From positions 1 through 35,285 of the forward strand of contig JAGOBK010000011.1 of the NCBI GenBank assembly GCA_017983465.1: 35,285 bases of DNA, read 5' to 3'. This document shows, piece after piece, positions 1 through 8,337 of the stretch. A program made the translations under genes and the position numbers. Within the stretch, counting starts at the first letter, position 1; every line of letters starts with the position of its first letter. The notes beneath the pieces are model-generated. The model worked only from the letters and a program-made list of their open reading frames with translations. It was not told where the DNA came from and made no database searches. This stretch comes from Crocinitomicaceae bacterium. Lineage in GTDB: Bacteria > Bacteroidota > Bacteroidia > Flavobacteriales_D > Crocinitomicaceae.

Positions 1-659
1 ACTAATGCAACTAGACCAGCGAGGAAACCAGCGATGAAGATCACCAAATTGGAGTCCTTTTCTTTTTTCTTTTTATTGTCCAGTTTACTCGGCTCCATGT
101 GTGTTTTCGCACCGCTTGTGGTATCAGCAGCAGTAGCTACCACTTCACTTGTATCGGCATCCGTTACCATTGCATTTTCATCTGGCGTAAATCCGCTTAA
201 TTTTACTTTTCCTTCGGTATCAAATGGACCAACACATCCATCTGCATTGCACAATTGGAAGAAATTAATACCGAAATCCAACGTGAATTCATCTTTCGTC
301 AACACTTCAATTTGTTGCTTGAAAGTCGCTTTCTTCTCGAAATAATAGGAAGTCCCTAAGTCATCTACATGTTTAATGGGTTTGCCTAAATCAAACGGTT
401 TCCCAACAAGCTTGTATTTTGGAGATTTTTTTAGATTGAACTCAGGTACTAAACCTGTCCCATCTGCATCCGCTGGATTGTGTTTCAAGGAGAAAATGTG
501 AAATCCTTCGATGATCGTTCCTTTGAACACAATATTTGCATGCGATTCATCAATTTTTTCTACGGAATAATTCCATTTGATGTAATCGTTCATCATTCCT
601 TGTCCATGGACAAAAGACAAACTGAAAAGGAAGCTGAAAAAGAAAAATAGGTTTTTCAT
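1..659 (-). CDS. dsbD: Protein-disulfide reductase DsbD, N-terminal part (cut by window edge)
   Basis: The first 219 codons of a minus-strand gene run off the left edge. The protein begins with a Sec signal peptide (about residues 1-19, ending FVHGQ) and then a periplasmic immunoglobulin-like DsbD alpha domain (about 20-160). That domain carries a Cys pair, C137 and C142, in the segment LCNADGC, equivalent to the redox pair of nDsbD. A Lys-rich linker precedes the start of a membrane helix (about 204 onward, NLVIFIAGFLAGL), as expected for the DsbD transmembrane electron conduit. By family knowledge DsbD passes electrons from cytosolic thioredoxin to periplasmic substrates. The ATG lies one base after the TAA of the upstream gene, so the two are almost certainly co-translated. 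The thioredoxin-like C-terminal domain would be outside the window and cannot be checked. Confidence 0.88.
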   Translation of the reverse strand, partial: MKNLFFFFSFLFSLSFVHGQGMMNDYIKWNYSVEKIDESHANIVFKGTIIEGFHIFSLKHNPADADGTGLVPEFNLKKSPKYKLVGKPFDLGKPIKHVDDLGTSYYFEKKATFKQQIEVLTKDEFTLDFGINFFQLCNADGCVGPFDTEGKVKLSGFTPDENAMVTDADTSEVVATAADTTSGAKTHMEPSKLDNKKKKEKDSNLVIFIAGFLAGLVAL

Positions 660-660
660 G

Positions 661-1098
661 TTAATTGATTTCTAAGGTAAATGGTACGGAAATAGGAGGG
701 AGGCATTTGGTGTCATCGCAAATCATGTATTGCATTTCACCTTTTAAAGTCCCTGGTTTTTTAACTTTTAATTGTTGTTCGGCAGTATAGTGCGACTCGA
801 ATAAATACACTGTGGATTCAAAGTTTTTGTCGTAAATTTCGTGAGGAACAGATCCTTCAACGGTAGCACCGACGATTTTGTAGTTTTTGGATGCTTCAAT
901 CACCATTTTTGTAGGGATTGGACCCGCATTCTCGTCTGTTTTCTGCGAATATAAATGCCAGCCAGGTTCAATCTCTCCAGTGGCAATGACCGTACTCGAT
1001 TTCGCGTTGTACTTGAAGGTCCATTTCACATGATTTTGAGCATACATCATGGATGTAAAGGACATCAATAGCACTAAAAGGAGACTTTTCATTTTCAT
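661..1098 (-). CDS. Stand-alone DsbD N-terminal (alpha) domain protein, periplasmic
   Basis: This 145-residue protein has a signal peptide (about 1-20, ending MMYAQ) and then a single immunoglobulin-like domain of the DsbD_N type. The domain shows the W-x-F/Y start, the GWHLYSQ segment and a Cys pair C127/C132 in ICDDTKCLPP. This is the same fold and CX4C spacing as the N-terminal domain of the DsbD encoded one base downstream, so it looks like a duplicated, free-standing redox domain. It probably accepts electrons from the DsbD membrane domain or relays them to substrates; that role is inference. A second in-frame ATG (residue 3) is an equally possible start. It lies 68 bases downstream of tsaD and may be in the same transcript or start at its own promoter near the palindrome at 1148-1163. 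Confidence 0.85.
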   Translation of the reverse strand: MKMKSLLLVLLMSFTSMMYAQNHVKWTFKYNAKSSTVIATGEIEPGWHLYSQKTDENAGPIPTKMVIEASKNYKIVGATVEGSVPHEIYDKNFESTVYLFESHYTAEQQLKVKKPGTLKGEMQYMICDDTKCLPPISVPFTLEIN

Positions 1099-1147
1099 TG
1101 GATGATTTCTGAGTTTTCGAAATTACGAAACTTTCGGGACATACGCG

Positions 1148-1163
1148 AGTAACAATTGTTACT
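1148..1163. promoter_or_regulatory. Perfect 16-bp palindrome, possible operator
   Basis: AGTAACAATTGTTACT is a gapless 8+8 palindrome placed 3 bases after the tsaD stop codon and about 50 bases upstream of the start of the DsbD-domain gene. It has no spacer and no following T-run, so it is not a normal intrinsic terminator. Position and symmetry fit a binding site for a dimeric regulator of the dsbD pair. The regulator is unknown. Confidence 0.4.
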
Positions 1164-1166
1164 GAA

Positions 1167-2180
1167 TCACCATGCTAAGCGTGCTTGAGCGCTTACAGAT
1201 TGATCTGCACGAACTCCACTTTCAAATAGAAATTTACCTGCCATGGCAATCATTGCAGCGTTGTCGGTACAATAGGAGAATTTAGGAATCGAAACCTTCC
1301 ATCCGTGTTCGATTTTTGCACTTAATCGCTTCCGAAGTTCACTGTTTGCGGAAACACCACCGGCAATCACCACGCAGTTAATGCCCGTTTCTTTGACAGC
1401 TTTCTCGATTTTATCCATCAAAATACTGACAATACTATTTTGAATCGAGGCACAAAGGTCATTCAAGTGTGTTTCCTTAAATTGCACATCCAATTTCACC
1501 TGATCGCGAATGGTATATAAAATCGAGGTTTTAAGTCCGCTGAAACTAAAGTTCAATCCCTCAATGCGTGGTTTGGAAAATTGAAACGCTTGCGCATTAC
1601 CCAATTGAGCATATTTGTCGATTAAGGGTCCGCCTGGATAAGGAAGATCGAGCATTTTAGCCGCTTTGTCAAACGCTTCTCCTGCTGCATCATCGATGGT
1701 ATTCCCAAGAACTTCCATATGAAGTGGATTGTCCACACGAACAATTTGCGTGTGTCCACCAGAAACGGTCAAACAGAGAAAGGGAAAACTCGGTTTCATT
1801 TCGCTCGCATCATCGATGAAATGCGCCAAAATATGGGCTTTCATGTGGTGAACCGGAACCAAAGGTTTGTTTGTTGCAAGTGCCAATGCTTTGGCAAAGG
1901 AAGTTCCAATCGTCAAGGAACCTAAGAGTCCAGGACCTTGTGTAAACGCAATCGCATCGACGTCTTCAAGTCCAATTCCAGCTTCTTTTAACGCAGCGGA
2001 AACAACTGGCACAATATTTTCTTGATGGGCCCTCGAAGCGAGTTCTGGAACAACGCCACCGAATTGCTCATGCACTGCCTGACCAGCGATAATATTGGAC
2101 AAAATTTCGCTTCCACGAAGAACTGCCGCGGAAGTATCGTCACAAGAAGATTCAATGCCAAGTATAATCGTGTCTTTCAC
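1167..2180 (-). CDS. tsaD: tRNA N6-adenosine threonylcarbamoyltransferase TsaD
   Basis: This 337-residue protein is full length for TsaD. The N-terminal ASKHA fold starts with ILGIESSCDDTSAAV. The metal-binding motif HHMKAHILAH (H112, H116) and the C-terminal metal/nucleotide segment containing TDNAAMIA are both present. TsaD transfers the threonylcarbamoyl group from threonylcarbamoyl-AMP (made by TsaC) to A37 of ANN-decoding tRNAs, working in the cytosol with TsaB and TsaE. The gene starts 24 bases from the divergently transcribed tamB. It may be co-transcribed with the two DsbD-type genes that follow on the same strand. No unusual residues are seen. Confidence 0.97.
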   Translation of the reverse strand: MKDTIILGIESSCDDTSAAVLRGSEILSNIIAGQAVHEQFGGVVPELASRAHQENIVPVVSAALKEAGIGLEDVDAIAFTQGPGLLGSLTIGTSFAKALALATNKPLVPVHHMKAHILAHFIDDASEMKPSFPFLCLTVSGGHTQIVRVDNPLHMEVLGNTIDDAAGEAFDKAAKMLDLPYPGGPLIDKYAQLGNAQAFQFSKPRIEGLNFSFSGLKTSILYTIRDQVKLDVQFKETHLNDLCASIQNSIVSILMDKIEKAVKETGINCVVIAGGVSANSELRKRLSAKIEHGWKVSIPKFSYCTDNAAMIAMAGKFLFESGVRADQSVSAQARLAW

Positions 2181-2194
2181 TGCTAAAAGATTAT

Positions 2195-2202
2195 TAAATT
2201 TG
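2195..2202 (+). promoter_or_regulatory. Bacteroidota -7 promoter element for tamB
   Basis: TAAATTTG matches the TAnnTTTG consensus exactly and lies immediately before the tamB starts at 2205 and 2211. No good TTTG/TTG -33 element is found at the usual 19-21 base spacing; TTTC at 2175-2178 has a 16-base spacer. If used, transcription would begin at about 2208-2210, giving a nearly leaderless mRNA starting at the second ATG. Confidence 0.4.
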
Positions 2203-2204
2203 TA

Positions 2205-5200
2205 ATGCTAATGGCAAAGGTACTTAAATTCTTGGGTCGAATATTCGGTATTGCAGTGGAATGGCTTTTGCTGTCCGTGCTGCTCCTTGCCTTTATAGTT
2301 CGTTTCCCAAGCGTACAATCCTTTTTTGCCCGACAAGCAACGAGTTTTCTTTCCTCCGAACTCCATACAACGGTAAAAGTTGATCAACTAGAAATCGTTT
2401 TCCTGAATAAAATCTCATTAAAAGGATTGATAATCAAGGATATGAAAAAGGACACCTTGATATCCGTCGATGAGCTTTTAGTGACATTGGATGAATTGAA
2501 AATCTTCAAAAATGAATTTGTCCTGGATCAAGTTTCATTGAAGAAAGGAAAGATCAATGTCCAACGAGATAAATTATCGGGGGACTATAATTATGCTTTC
2601 CTTCAAGATTATTTCGGGAGTACAGAAAAATCGACGTCCAAATCAAAACCCATCAAACTAGACCTGAATCGGGTTTCTTTGCGCGATTTCCACATTAAAT
2701 ACGATGATAATCGAAAATATACGATGCCATATGGGGTTGATTACGACCATTTGGAGTTAAAAAATGTGCAGCTTTTGGCTAGTCATTTTAACATTCGTGG
2801 AAATGATGTTCGATTTCAACTAGACCGACTGAAATTTAAAGAACGAGCGGGAATTCAGATCAATCAACTTTCTGCGCATGTGTCCATTCTGGAAAAAGGT
2901 TTGCACTTGCGGAATTTCAAGGTGAAAACCGCACGAACGAATATTCACTTTCCAAAGTTTAATTTTGATTTCAAGGATTGGGGAGCTTTTGATTCGTTTG
3001 ATGATGAGGTGATTTTCGATGCATATCTTGCTCCAAGTACCGTTCATTTAGGGGACATCAGTTATTTCGCTCCGGATTTAAAAGGAATGTCCGATCGAAT
3101 TGCGCTCTCAGGCAGCGTTTCTGAGCGACTTCGAAACCTGACATTGACAGATTTACACCTAAGATTTGGACGCAATTCCTACCTGAAAGGAAATCTTGTG
3201 CTTCCCGATTTTCGCTTGGGAGACAAAGGAAAACTCAACGAGTTTGTGCGTTCTGCCTATATTTCTGTTCAGGATTTAGCGCGATTAAAAATGCCGGAAG
3301 GCGTTTCTTCGATTGACTTGGGTTCAGCAGTGGACTTATTAGATTTTGCCAAAATCAAGAACCTTCAAATCAATGGAAACCTTTCGCGCATTCAACTTCA
3401 GCTGAAAGAAGCGAAAACTGCGATTGGAACTGTTGGATTAGAAAGTCCCATGCGTTTGGAATTTAAATCGGACGGAGTTGCTTTGAGTCCTGTTCAAGCT
3501 GATTCAACGTTTATTCATGTTCAATCGTTGGACCTTGCCAAATTAGCCGATGTCTCCGATTTGGGACTGGCAAACGGCTATGTTCGCTTTGACGGATTCT
3601 TTGCCAATGACGGTGACTATGAGTTGAAGAACATGTCGGCGGAGTTAAGTCGTTTGGACTACCTCGGCTATGCGTATACGAATCTCCAGTTGACAGAAGG
3701 AGAAATTGTCGATGAGCAATTTAAATCTACGCTTCAAATTAAGGATCCAAACCTAGACTTGGATTATTCCGGAACGATTTCACTCAACGATATCCCTCAT
3801 TACAAAGTAGAATTAGCAATTCATTCAAGTGACCTGAAAAACCTTCATCTGACAGATGCAGAAGAATCGCACTTGACAACGACCTTAAATGCCACCATCA
3901 ACGGGACGAGTTTTGACGAGTTAACAGGATTATTAAATGCGAGTACCCTTTCTTACGAAGAAGCGGGAAATAAAATGGAGTTAAATCATTCCAACCTCAT
4001 TTTTGATCGTCAAAACAATTCAGATTTCATCAACTTACAAAGTGGAATATTGGGTGCTCGCATTCAAGGAAAAATAGATTACAAAACGGTGGTGGATGAT
4101 TTCCTTCAAAGTCTATCGATGGTATTCCCATCCCTTGCTGTGACCAAACACCTGAAGGAGAACAATCGTGCTCATAGCGACTTCACGTATCAGTTTCAAG
4201 TCAATGAAATCAATGATTTCCTGAAGATATTTGCGCCGGGACTCACCATTTCGAGTGGAACGGTATTAAGTGGTTCGTTTAAATCCATGGAGGATTTGCT
4301 CGTCGCCAAACTGAAAAGTAAAGAAATTCGCTTTGACGATTTGCGCTTGAATGCGATAGACATGAATCAATCCATCACCTCTTCCGGTATCAGTGGAAAT
4401 TTAGCGATTGCTGAATTGAATTACGATGATTCTATGTCCTTTGAAGGTGTGGAGTTTTTGAACGAAGGAAAAAATGGAATCCTAGAATCCTCCCTGATTT
4501 GGGATAAGCAGTCTAACGATTATTCGTCGATCAAATGGACGACCTCTATCTTGGAGGATGATCAAATTAATTTCGTCTTAAAACCGTCTTTCTTCTCCAT
4601 CAATGGATTCCAGTGGGAAATTGAAAACGAATCCGACATCACCCTTGCCAATAACGATTTAAGCATCCAAGATTTCCGCTTGTCACGAGGTGGACAATTA
4701 ATCAAAATTGCTGGATGCCTCACGAAAAATGACCAGGACAAACTGCACTATCAAGTTACCCAACTGAATTTAGAAGAATTAAGTCACATGTTTGGCACCG
4801 ATCAAGTGTTTGGAGGATCATTTTCTGGATGGGGCGATGTCTCTAATCCATATACCAACTTTAACTTCAGTTGCGATGCACGTTTAGAGAACTTCTCCAT
4901 CGATGGGGAAGAGGTGGGGACTGTTTCCGTACTAACAGATTGGAACGAAAAACGCGAGAGCATTTTCATGCAAGGTGAATTGAAATACCGTGGTCTGCGC
5001 ACTTTTGATTTTAATGGATTGTATGCGGTCAAGAAAAATGAATTGGACCTTAAACTGAAATTCGACCAAACGGACATCAAATTTGCCAATGCCTTCCTTG
5101 ATCCAGAAGTGGTGAAAGACATTCAAGGGAAAATCAACGGAAACATTCAAGTGAAAGGGAGTCCCGATAAACCAGAATTAAGTGGAAAATTACGACTATT

Positions 5201-6791
5201 GAACGGTGGCGCTCAAGTGGAACTTCTCGGCGTAAAATACCGAACCGAAGGAATCATCGATGTCAAAGAGGAATCGTTTGAAATCACAAATATTCCATTG
5301 TACGATGAGGCAGGTAACGTTTCGTATATCATTGGAACCATTAACCACAGTAATTTTAGCGATTGGAACTTTGATTTGCAATTCAACATGGAGGATGATA
5401 TTCGTAAAATCAATCCACTGACCAAACGAAATGCAGCCATTGATCAATTTATGGTCCTCAACACCAAATACAAGGATGGTGACATTTATTACGGAAAAGC
5501 CTTCGCTCGCGGAATTGTGAATATTTCCGGAACAGATAGTGACCTAGAGGTATTTGTTGACCTAGAGACGAAGAAAAATACCGAAATCATGTTCCCGATG
5601 TATGGGGTTTCAGAGATTGAAAAAGAGGATGATTTTATCACATTTATCAATAAATCGACTGTTCAAGAACAGTTGGAACGAAAATTAGATTTTACAGGAA
5701 TTGATTTAGACTTGAACTTCACGATCACCCAAGATGCTCAAATGAAATTAATTTTCAATGAGCAGATTGGAGATGAAATCATTGCTCGTGGCGATGGGAA
5801 AATGAACATCAAACTAGACCAATTGGATCAATTAACAATGATTGGTAAGTACAGTATTGCTTCCGGAAGTAAGTACAACTTCGCGATGGGATCCATCAAG
5901 CAGTTGTTTATGATTGAAAGTGGATCAGTGATCGAATGGACAGGTGATCCGTACGATGCCTTGATTGATGTCAATACGGTAGCAACGAAAAAAGCATCCA
6001 TCTTGGAATTAAGTCCAGAATTGGCGGATAGGTCTTTGGTGAATCAAGACATTTACTGTTACTTGAAATTGTCAGACAAGTTGTTGTCGCCGCAGATTTC
6101 ATTTGACATCAAAGCGCCGCGTGCACCGGAAACAGGAAGGGCACTAATTGACCGTGTTGTATCGGATTCGGATGAGAAAAACCGTCAATTTTTCTCGCTG
6201 TTATTGGTGAGTAAGTTCCAACCATTAAAAGGAAATGTTTCGGCAGGTGGGTCTGCTGCATTGGATTTAATTGAATCACAAATCAACGCTGCCTTGAGTA
6301 ATTTGTCCGAAAACTACAAATTGATTTTGGATGTTGGTTCCGATGCCACACAAGGTGAAACAAGCGTTGCCATTGGAATGAAAAAAGGGGTTTTGGATGA
6401 CCGACTGGTAATCTCCACGAGTATTGGTGTGGAAAACCGTGCCTCCAATAGCGATGCAAGTGGGGCGAAAAGTGTTCAAAACTCCGTTATTGGTGATGTT
6501 TCCGTGGAATATAAAATCCAAGATAATTTCAGTGTTCGGGCATTCAACCAATCAAACAATGCCACGGTAAAACAAAATTCAGGTCCTTACACTCAAGGAA
6601 TCGGAATCTCTTATCGCGAAGAGTTTAACCATTGGAATGAATTGCAATTCATTCAGAAGGCAGCTTACCTCTTAAATGGTAAAAAAGAGGGGAAAGCACC
6701 CATTGATAAACGAAAAAGACAAGCCGTTACGGTTCCGAATAATGAGATGACCACTCCGGAGTCCGTAGAGAAAACAAAAAAGAAAATATGA
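2205..6791 (+). CDS. tamB: TamB-family translocation/assembly protein (DUF490/TamB C-terminal domain)
   Basis: This 1528-residue protein has a single N-terminal membrane anchor (about residues 15-32). A very long stretch of amphipathic beta-strand repeats follows, with recurrent GxxxGxhxVxG patterns typical of AsmA/TamB proteins. The conserved TamB C-terminal domain (roughly 1130-1480) includes segments such as ASGSKYNFAMG and a repeated DPYDALIDVNT-like motif. TamB-like proteins form periplasm-spanning hydrophobic grooves that carry phospholipids or help outer-membrane protein assembly. Two starts are possible: ATG 2205 (MLMAK) and ATG 2211 (MAK), and the promoter position favours the second. 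The C-terminus is Lys-rich. Its last four bases (ATGA) overlap the start of the biotin carboxylase gene, implying translational coupling. Confidence 0.9.
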   Translation: MLMAKVLKFLGRIFGIAVEWLLLSVLLLAFIVRFPSVQSFFARQATSFLSSELHTTVKVDQLEIVFLNKISLKGLIIKDMKKDTLISVDELLVTLDELKIFKNEFVLDQVSLKKGKINVQRDKLSGDYNYAFLQDYFGSTEKSTSKSKPIKLDLNRVSLRDFHIKYDDNRKYTMPYGVDYDHLELKNVQLLASHFNIRGNDVRFQLDRLKFKERAGIQINQLSAHVSILEKGLHLRNFKVKTARTNIHFPKFNFDFKDWGAFDSFDDEVIFDAYLAPSTVHLGDISYFAPDLKGMSDRIALSGSVSERLRNLTLTDLHLRFGRNSYLKGNLVLPDFRLGDKGKLNEFVRSAYISVQDLARLKMPEGVSSIDLGSAVDLLDFAKIKNLQINGNLSRIQLQLKEAKTAIGTVGLESPMRLEFKSDGVALSPVQADSTFIHVQSLDLAKLADVSDLGLANGYVRFDGFFANDGDYELKNMSAELSRLDYLGYAYTNLQLTEGEIVDEQFKSTLQIKDPNLDLDYSGTISLNDIPHYKVELAIHSSDLKNLHLTDAEESHLTTTLNATINGTSFDELTGLLNASTLSYEEAGNKMELNHSNLIFDRQNNSDFINLQSGILGARIQGKIDYKTVVDDFLQSLSMVFPSLAVTKHLKENNRAHSDFTYQFQVNEINDFLKIFAPGLTISSGTVLSGSFKSMEDLLVAKLKSKEIRFDDLRLNAIDMNQSITSSGISGNLAIAELNYDDSMSFEGVEFLNEGKNGILESSLIWDKQSNDYSSIKWTTSILEDDQINFVLKPSFFSINGFQWEIENESDITLANNDLSIQDFRLSRGGQLIKIAGCLTKNDQDKLHYQVTQLNLEELSHMFGTDQVFGGSFSGWGDVSNPYTNFNFSCDARLENFSIDGEEVGTVSVLTDWNEKRESIFMQGELKYRGLRTFDFNGLYAVKKNELDLKLKFDQTDIKFANAFLDPEVVKDIQGKINGNIQVKGSPDKPELSGKLRLLNGGAQVELLGVKYRTEGIIDVKEESFEITNIPLYDEAGNVSYIIGTINHSNFSDWNFDLQFNMEDDIRKINPLTKRNAAIDQFMVLNTKYKDGDIYYGKAFARGIVNISGTDSDLEVFVDLETKKNTEIMFPMYGVSEIEKEDDFITFINKSTVQEQLERKLDFTGIDLDLNFTITQDAQMKLIFNEQIGDEIIARGDGKMNIKLDQLDQLTMIGKYSIASGSKYNFAMGSIKQLFMIESGSVIEWTGDPYDALIDVNTVATKKASILELSPELADRSLVNQDIYCYLKLSDKLLSPQISFDIKAPRAPETGRALIDRVVSDSDEKNRQFFSLLLVSKFQPLKGNVSAGGSAALDLIESQINAALSNLSENYKLILDVGSDATQGETSVAIGMKKGVLDDRLVISTSIGVENRASNSDASGAKSVQNSVIGDVSVEYKIQDNFSVRAFNQSNNATVKQNSGPYTQGIGISYREEFNHWNELQFIQKAAYLLNGKKEGKAPIDKRKRQAVTVPNNEMTTPESVEKTKKKI

Positions 6792-8272
6792 AAAAAGTAC
6801 TCGTAGCAAATCGTGGTGAAATCGCCAGAAGGGTTCTTAGAACCTTGAAAAAAATGAACATTCAAAGTGTGGCCATTTATTCGGATGCGGATGCAAATGC
6901 ACCTCACGTTTTAGAAGCGGATGAAGCTGTTTACGTTGGAAAAAGTCCATCAGCTGAAAGTTATTTGCAACAAGATTTAATCTTGAAAATCTGCAAGGAC
7001 CTCGGTGTTGATGGGATTCATCCAGGTTACGGTTTCCTTTCTGAAAATTCCGGTTTCGCACGCAAAGTGAAAGAAGCTGGAATGAAATTAATTGGTCCAT
7101 CTCCGGAGTCAATGGAACTTATGGGAGATAAATTAAGTGCAAAACAAGCCGTAAAAGAGTACAACGTGCCATTAGTTCCTGGAGTAGATGAAGCCATTTC
7201 CGATATTCCAGCGGCAAAACGCATCGCTGCTGAAGTTGGATATCCAATTCTCATCAAAGCTTCCGCTGGTGGAGGTGGAAAGGGAATGCGACTGGTGTAC
7301 GAAGAAAGTGAATTCGAAGAACAAATGATCTTGGCACAAAATGAAGCGCGTTCATCTTTTGGTGACGATGCTGTGTTCATTGAGAAATTTGTGAATCAAC
7401 CACGTCACATTGAAATCCAAGTTTTTGCCGATCAACACGGCAATGCCGTGCATCTTTTTGAACGTGAATGTTCTGTTCAACGTCGCCATCAAAAAGTAAT
7501 CGAAGAGGCTCCAAGTGCTGTCCTGACGCCTGAAATTCGTGAGAAAATGGGTGCAGCGGCAGTGCAAGTATGTAAAGCCTGTAATTATGAAGGTGCAGGA
7601 ACCGTCGAGTTCTTAATTGATGCGAACCTAGATTTCTATTTCCTTGAAATGAATACGCGCTTGCAGGTAGAACATCCCGTAACCGAAGAAATCACCGGAC
7701 TTGACCTTGTGGAATGGCAAATACGCGTTGCACGTGGCGAACGTTTACCAAAACTTCAAGATGAGTTAGCCATTCATGGTCATGCCGTGGAAATTCGTGT
7801 CTATGCAGAAGATAGTTTAAATGGATTCACCCCAGATATCGGAACATTGAACCGCTACCGCATTCCAACAGGAAAAAGTGTCCGTGTAGATGACGCGTTT
7901 GAAGAAGGAATGGAAATCCCGATTTACTACGATCCGATGATTGCCAAATTGGTCGTTTGGGGAAAAACACGAACGGAAGCCATCGATCGTGCCATCAAAG
8001 CCATCGATGATTATCAAATCTCTGGAGTGAAAACAACGCTTGATTTCGGAAAATTCGTATTGAAACATGAGGCATTTAGAAGCGGGAATTTCGACACGAA
8101 CTTTGTGAAAGAACATTTCTCAAGTCCGGAATTAATCAAGAATGCCATGGAAGAAGAAAGTGTTGCATTACAGCATGCTATCGATTCCATTTGGGGTCAT
8201 GTGAGTGAATTTAAAAACAAGGCTTATGCTTCCAGAGAAATTTCTTCGTCATGGAAAAATCGCATGGAGTAA
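6788..8272 (+). CDS. accC: Biotin carboxylase subunit of an acyl-CoA carboxylase (acetyl- or propionyl-CoA)
   Basis: This 494-residue enzyme uses ATP and bicarbonate to carboxylate biotin on a carrier protein. It shows the N-terminal biotin carboxylase fold (VLVANRGEIARRV), HPGYGFLSEN at 78-87, the ATP-grasp glycine loop GGGGKG at 161-166, and the catalytic segment RLQVEHPVTE at 291-300. It is about 45 residues longer at the C-terminus than E. coli AccC (449), as in many Bacteroidota carboxylases. No biotin carrier or carboxyltransferase gene is in the window. The subunit could therefore serve acetyl-CoA carboxylase or propionyl-CoA carboxylase; nearby sucC and meaB on the same strand make the propionyl route attractive but do not prove it. 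It overlaps tamB by four bases. Confidence 0.93.
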   Translation: MKKVLVANRGEIARRVLRTLKKMNIQSVAIYSDADANAPHVLEADEAVYVGKSPSAESYLQQDLILKICKDLGVDGIHPGYGFLSENSGFARKVKEAGMKLIGPSPESMELMGDKLSAKQAVKEYNVPLVPGVDEAISDIPAAKRIAAEVGYPILIKASAGGGGKGMRLVYEESEFEEQMILAQNEARSSFGDDAVFIEKFVNQPRHIEIQVFADQHGNAVHLFERECSVQRRHQKVIEEAPSAVLTPEIREKMGAAAVQVCKACNYEGAGTVEFLIDANLDFYFLEMNTRLQVEHPVTEEITGLDLVEWQIRVARGERLPKLQDELAIHGHAVEIRVYAEDSLNGFTPDIGTLNRYRIPTGKSVRVDDAFEEGMEIPIYYDPMIAKLVVWGKTRTEAIDRAIKAIDDYQISGVKTTLDFGKFVLKHEAFRSGNFDTNFVKEHFSSPELIKNAMEEESVALQHAIDSIWGHVSEFKNKAYASREISSSWKNRME

Positions 8273-8311
8273 AATAATTTAATTTTTCAAATCCAATTCC
8301 AAGAAAAAACG

Positions 8312-8319
8312 TACTTTTA
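8312..8319 (+). promoter_or_regulatory. Possible -7 promoter element for sucC
   Basis: TACTTTTA matches TAnnTTTG at all defined positions except the last. It lies 18 bases before the sucC start in the 65-base gap after accC. No clear TTG -33 element is seen at the right spacing, so this is only a candidate. Confidence 0.25.
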
Positions 8320-8337
8320 CCTCGCAAAATTTCAACA

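Noticed and set aside
34..345. Plus-strand open frame of 103 codons at the left edge
   Set aside because: It lies opposite the start of dsbD, whose signal peptide, DsbD_N domain and membrane helix are clear on the minus strand; the plus-strand frame has no recognisable family.
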